Source: JAGLTN01 sp035403325 (GTDB lineage Bacteria; Planctomycetota; Phycisphaerae; Sedimentisphaerales; Anaerobacaceae). Taken from it: a stretch of DNA of 24,323 bases. The position numbers and the translations under genes were made by a program. Location of the stretch: NCBI GenBank assembly GCA_964492365.1, contig CAZBKA010000035.1, positions 1 to 24,323 on the forward strand, read 5' to 3'. Shown one piece after another: positions 22,517-24,323 of the stretch. Each line of letters begins with the position of its first letter. Within the stretch, counting starts at the first letter, position 1. The notes under the pieces were generated by a model. That model had not been told where the DNA came from. It did not search any database and saw nothing but the letters and a program-made list of their open reading frames with translations.

Positions 22517-24323
22517 ATTCAAGCAATCTTGCCTCTGCCCAGTTGGCATGGTCAGCATTGATACCGTTGCCGCCATCAGTAACAACAAGTTCGAGTTTCT
22601 TACAGCCTTTGATATCAACATCAACAAATGTTGGATAAATAAATTCCGATTTTTCCATCAAAGGGCTATTATATATTTTTTTGCCATCAACATAAACTTC
22701 AAATGTCACGCTGCCGTAAACGCTCCAATCGACACCTACCCAGCTTTGAAATCTGCTGTATTTTCCGTCGAGATCATAAACAATTTTAGAGTTCGCATGT
22801 GTGCATAAACCTCTGACATATTTTTTTTTGCTAATTTGTAAAGGCTTACCGTCAGCAATATTTTTGTTGATTGACAGTTCACAGTATCCCTGCGAAACAG
22901 AGACCGGCTTTAACGCATCCAAATAAACCCCATTTACCACATCAACAGGCATTTCCATACTAACTCCGTCGCCGAGGTATTTCATATCAGTAGGTCTGAT
23001 TAACGCAATACTGTCCAATGATATAAATTCTGGATTAGTAATAGAATTTGAATATCCTGCTTTTTCACCGCCAGCCTTTGTCGCCCAAACCCATGCGCTT
23101 ACATTAGTGCATTCGCTGCTTATTGCCTCAACCGAAATTGTATTTTTACCTTTTTCGAGCGGAACTTCAACAAAAGTCCAGGTTTCACGGTCAGGTATCC
23201 AGGTAGTACGCCATCCCTCCTCAGAAACATCAATTCTCGGCAGAACCTGTTTGCCATTTATAATGAATTTACCTAAAGCATACACAGGACTTTTACCCTG
23301 GCCTTCAAGTAAAAGCAAAAACTTATTTTGAGAACTTTCCAGAATCAACTCAGCTTCAAGCGTAACCTTGGTTCCTTTTTTCGCATCAGCAATTCTGTTG
23401 ATCCAGTTATCACCCATAGCTTCTTTCGAACCTGTAAAATCAACATTGAGAACATGGCTGCGTATAACATTAGCCTTTATCTGCCCGCCTATGCAATCCG
23501 ATGCAGCTGGCAGATTTTTCGTCTCCTGATTCTTAGCAATAGAAAGAACAACCGTTTCATAAGGAGCCAAATCAATTGCCACACCATCACCAAACTTAAC
23601 ATCTTTGGCGTACAGCCTTGGTTCAGGATACAAACCAACCACGGATGCATTTTTAAACTTAGGTGACAACTCAGTCTCGCCATTAAGTTTCAATGTATAA
23701 GTAACAGAAGTTATCCAAGGGTTTCGGATCAATACCAATCCCTTATCTTCCTGCCAGTGTGCATAACCATAAGGCTCTCTAGGCATCACAGCCAAGTCTG
23801 TAAACTGTGGAACACTGCCGTTTTGCCATGACTGCGGCAGCAAAGGTTGGGTTTGCCCCGTAATAATTTCAGAGTTTTTCCTCGCCCAGTTCATGACATC
23901 AGATAGCTGCTGCCATCTGAACTTGTCCATATACTTAGGATTAAAATAAAACTGAACAAATTTATTGCCTCTCATCAGACATGTAACCGCGTCATTCATG
24001 AATGGGTTATCATCCTGATGAACAATGCCCATCAGATCATGTGCGGCAACCGGAACAGGCATCAAAGCCGCTCCCTGCAAATTATAAAAATCTCTGCCTG
24101 TAGTAAAGCTCTCACGATAAACTGGACAAGGCACCTGCCCCAAAGGAGCATCATCGCCGTAACATCCAACCATTGACTCAACATAGAAAAGCCACCACGG
24201 ACTTGGGTGCCATCCGAAACAAGTCGATTCACGCCACACATCTGGATTAGCTTTGTGAAAACCTTCGAAAGCATCAATAGCACCTTCTGCGGTTTTTTCT
24301 TTTGATAGATCTCCGCCAACATA
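22515..24323 (-). CDS. Large carbohydrate-active protein with C-terminal NPCBM domain, 5' end missing
   Basis: The frame stays open to the right edge, so the true start is outside; 602 residues are visible. The last 145 or so (about 458-602) form an NPCBM-type sugar-binding jelly roll: KKYVRGLCTHANSKIVYDL, WVGVDWSVYGSVTFEVYVDG and NADHANWAEARLLE are typical. A middle segment (about 290-430) looks like another beta-sandwich (GKFIINGKQVL, EVPLEKGKNTISVEA). The upstream part (ESTCFGWHPSPWWLFYVES, RDFYNLQGAALMPVPVAAHD, DAVTCLMRGNKFVQFYF) resembles the catalytic region of large uncharacterised glycosidase-like or enterotoxin-annotated planctomycete proteins. I cannot assign a GH family. It converges on pilT and is not co-transcribed with it. 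The GTG at 24239 is not the start, since coding continues upstream without a stop. Confidence 0.75.
   Translation of the reverse strand, partial: YVGGDLSKEKTAEGAIDAFEGFHKANPDVWRESTCFGWHPSPWWLFYVESMVGCYGDDAPLGQVPCPVYRESFTTGRDFYNLQGAALMPVPVAAHDLMGIVHQDDNPFMNDAVTCLMRGNKFVQFYFNPKYMDKFRWQQLSDVMNWARKNSEIITGQTQPLLPQSWQNGSVPQFTDLAVMPREPYGYAHWQEDKGLVLIRNPWITSVTYTLKLNGETELSPKFKNASVVGLYPEPRLYAKDVKFGDGVAIDLAPYETVVLSIAKNQETKNLPAASDCIGGQIKANVIRSHVLNVDFTGSKEAMGDNWINRIADAKKGTKVTLEAELILESSQNKFLLLLEGQGKSPVYALGKFIINGKQVLPRIDVSEEGWRTTWIPDRETWTFVEVPLEKGKNTISVEAISSECTNVSAWVWATKAGGEKAGYSNSITNPEFISLDSIALIRPTDMKYLGDGVSMEMPVDVVNGVYLDALKPVSVSQGYCELSINKNIADGKPLQISKKKYVRGLCTHANSKIVYDLDGKYSRFQSWVGVDWSVYGSVTFEVYVDGKKIYNSPLMEKSEFIYPTFVDVDIKGCKKLELVVTDGGNGINADHANWAEARLLE

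Noticed and set aside
24062..24322. Minus-strand ORF in another frame at the right edge
   Set aside because: It overlaps the NPCBM gene, whose frame continues through the region with family-like sequence.

Overview
The window looks like chromosomal DNA of a planctomycete-type bacterium, most likely a low-GC member of the Phycisphaerae/Sedimentisphaerales line that lives on polysaccharides. This is inferred from gene content, not from a marker gene. The signs are dockerin-like calcium motifs joined to a LamG domain, a CotH kinase and lamin-tail domains in one 1,233-residue exported protein; a C-terminal NPCBM domain; twin-arginine (Tat) exported enzymes; many short secreted proteins; and A+T-rich intergenic DNA. 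There is no rRNA, tRNA, CRISPR array, insertion sequence or phage gene that I can support.

Layout. Position 1-156 holds the 5' end of a minus-strand secreted protein. At 530-2359 are a Tat-exported aldo/keto reductase and an RluA-type pseudouridine synthase on the plus strand. At 2532-7164 the genes run on the minus strand: a terminator, a small exported protein with DPNAPK repeats, and the giant CotH/lamin-tail protein. The 7165-8055 gap is the most unusual stretch. It has an 18-bp perfect inverted repeat and, at 7815-7957, a compact plus-strand element of three hairpins ending in a strong intrinsic terminator. Two of the hairpin loops expose GGAGGAGG, and a 20-codon ORF with a stop at the foot of the terminator is embedded in it.

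Positions 8056-13796 form a likely plus-strand operon: a ThiD2-ThiE type thiamin enzyme, a GH28-type beta-helix enzyme, a PIG-L/LmbE deacetylase and a duplicated alpha/beta-hydrolase esterase. The last three fit together as a small set for breaking down decorated plant or algal polysaccharides; thiamin synthesis at the head is unexpected. The second half of the esterase has lost its nucleophile and its histidine.

Positions 13859-15568 hold a small exported protein (minus strand) and a Tat lipoprotein metallophosphoesterase (plus strand), each followed by a clear terminator. Positions 15598-19495 form a tight plus-strand housekeeping operon: an orphan fumarase/tartrate dehydratase beta subunit, YchF, a zinc alcohol dehydrogenase and CinA. 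A near-consensus sigma-70 promoter overlapping the cinA stop starts the next unit, the type IV pilus ATPases pilB and pilT (19575-22455), which ends in a terminator shared with a convergent minus-strand gene. That gene runs off the right edge and encodes a large protein with a C-terminal NPCBM module.

The best candidate for something undescribed is the 7815-7957 RNA/leader element. Other points worth checking are the pseudo-esterase half, the histidine-less GH28 active site, the apparently leaderless thiE and the orphan fumarase beta subunit.
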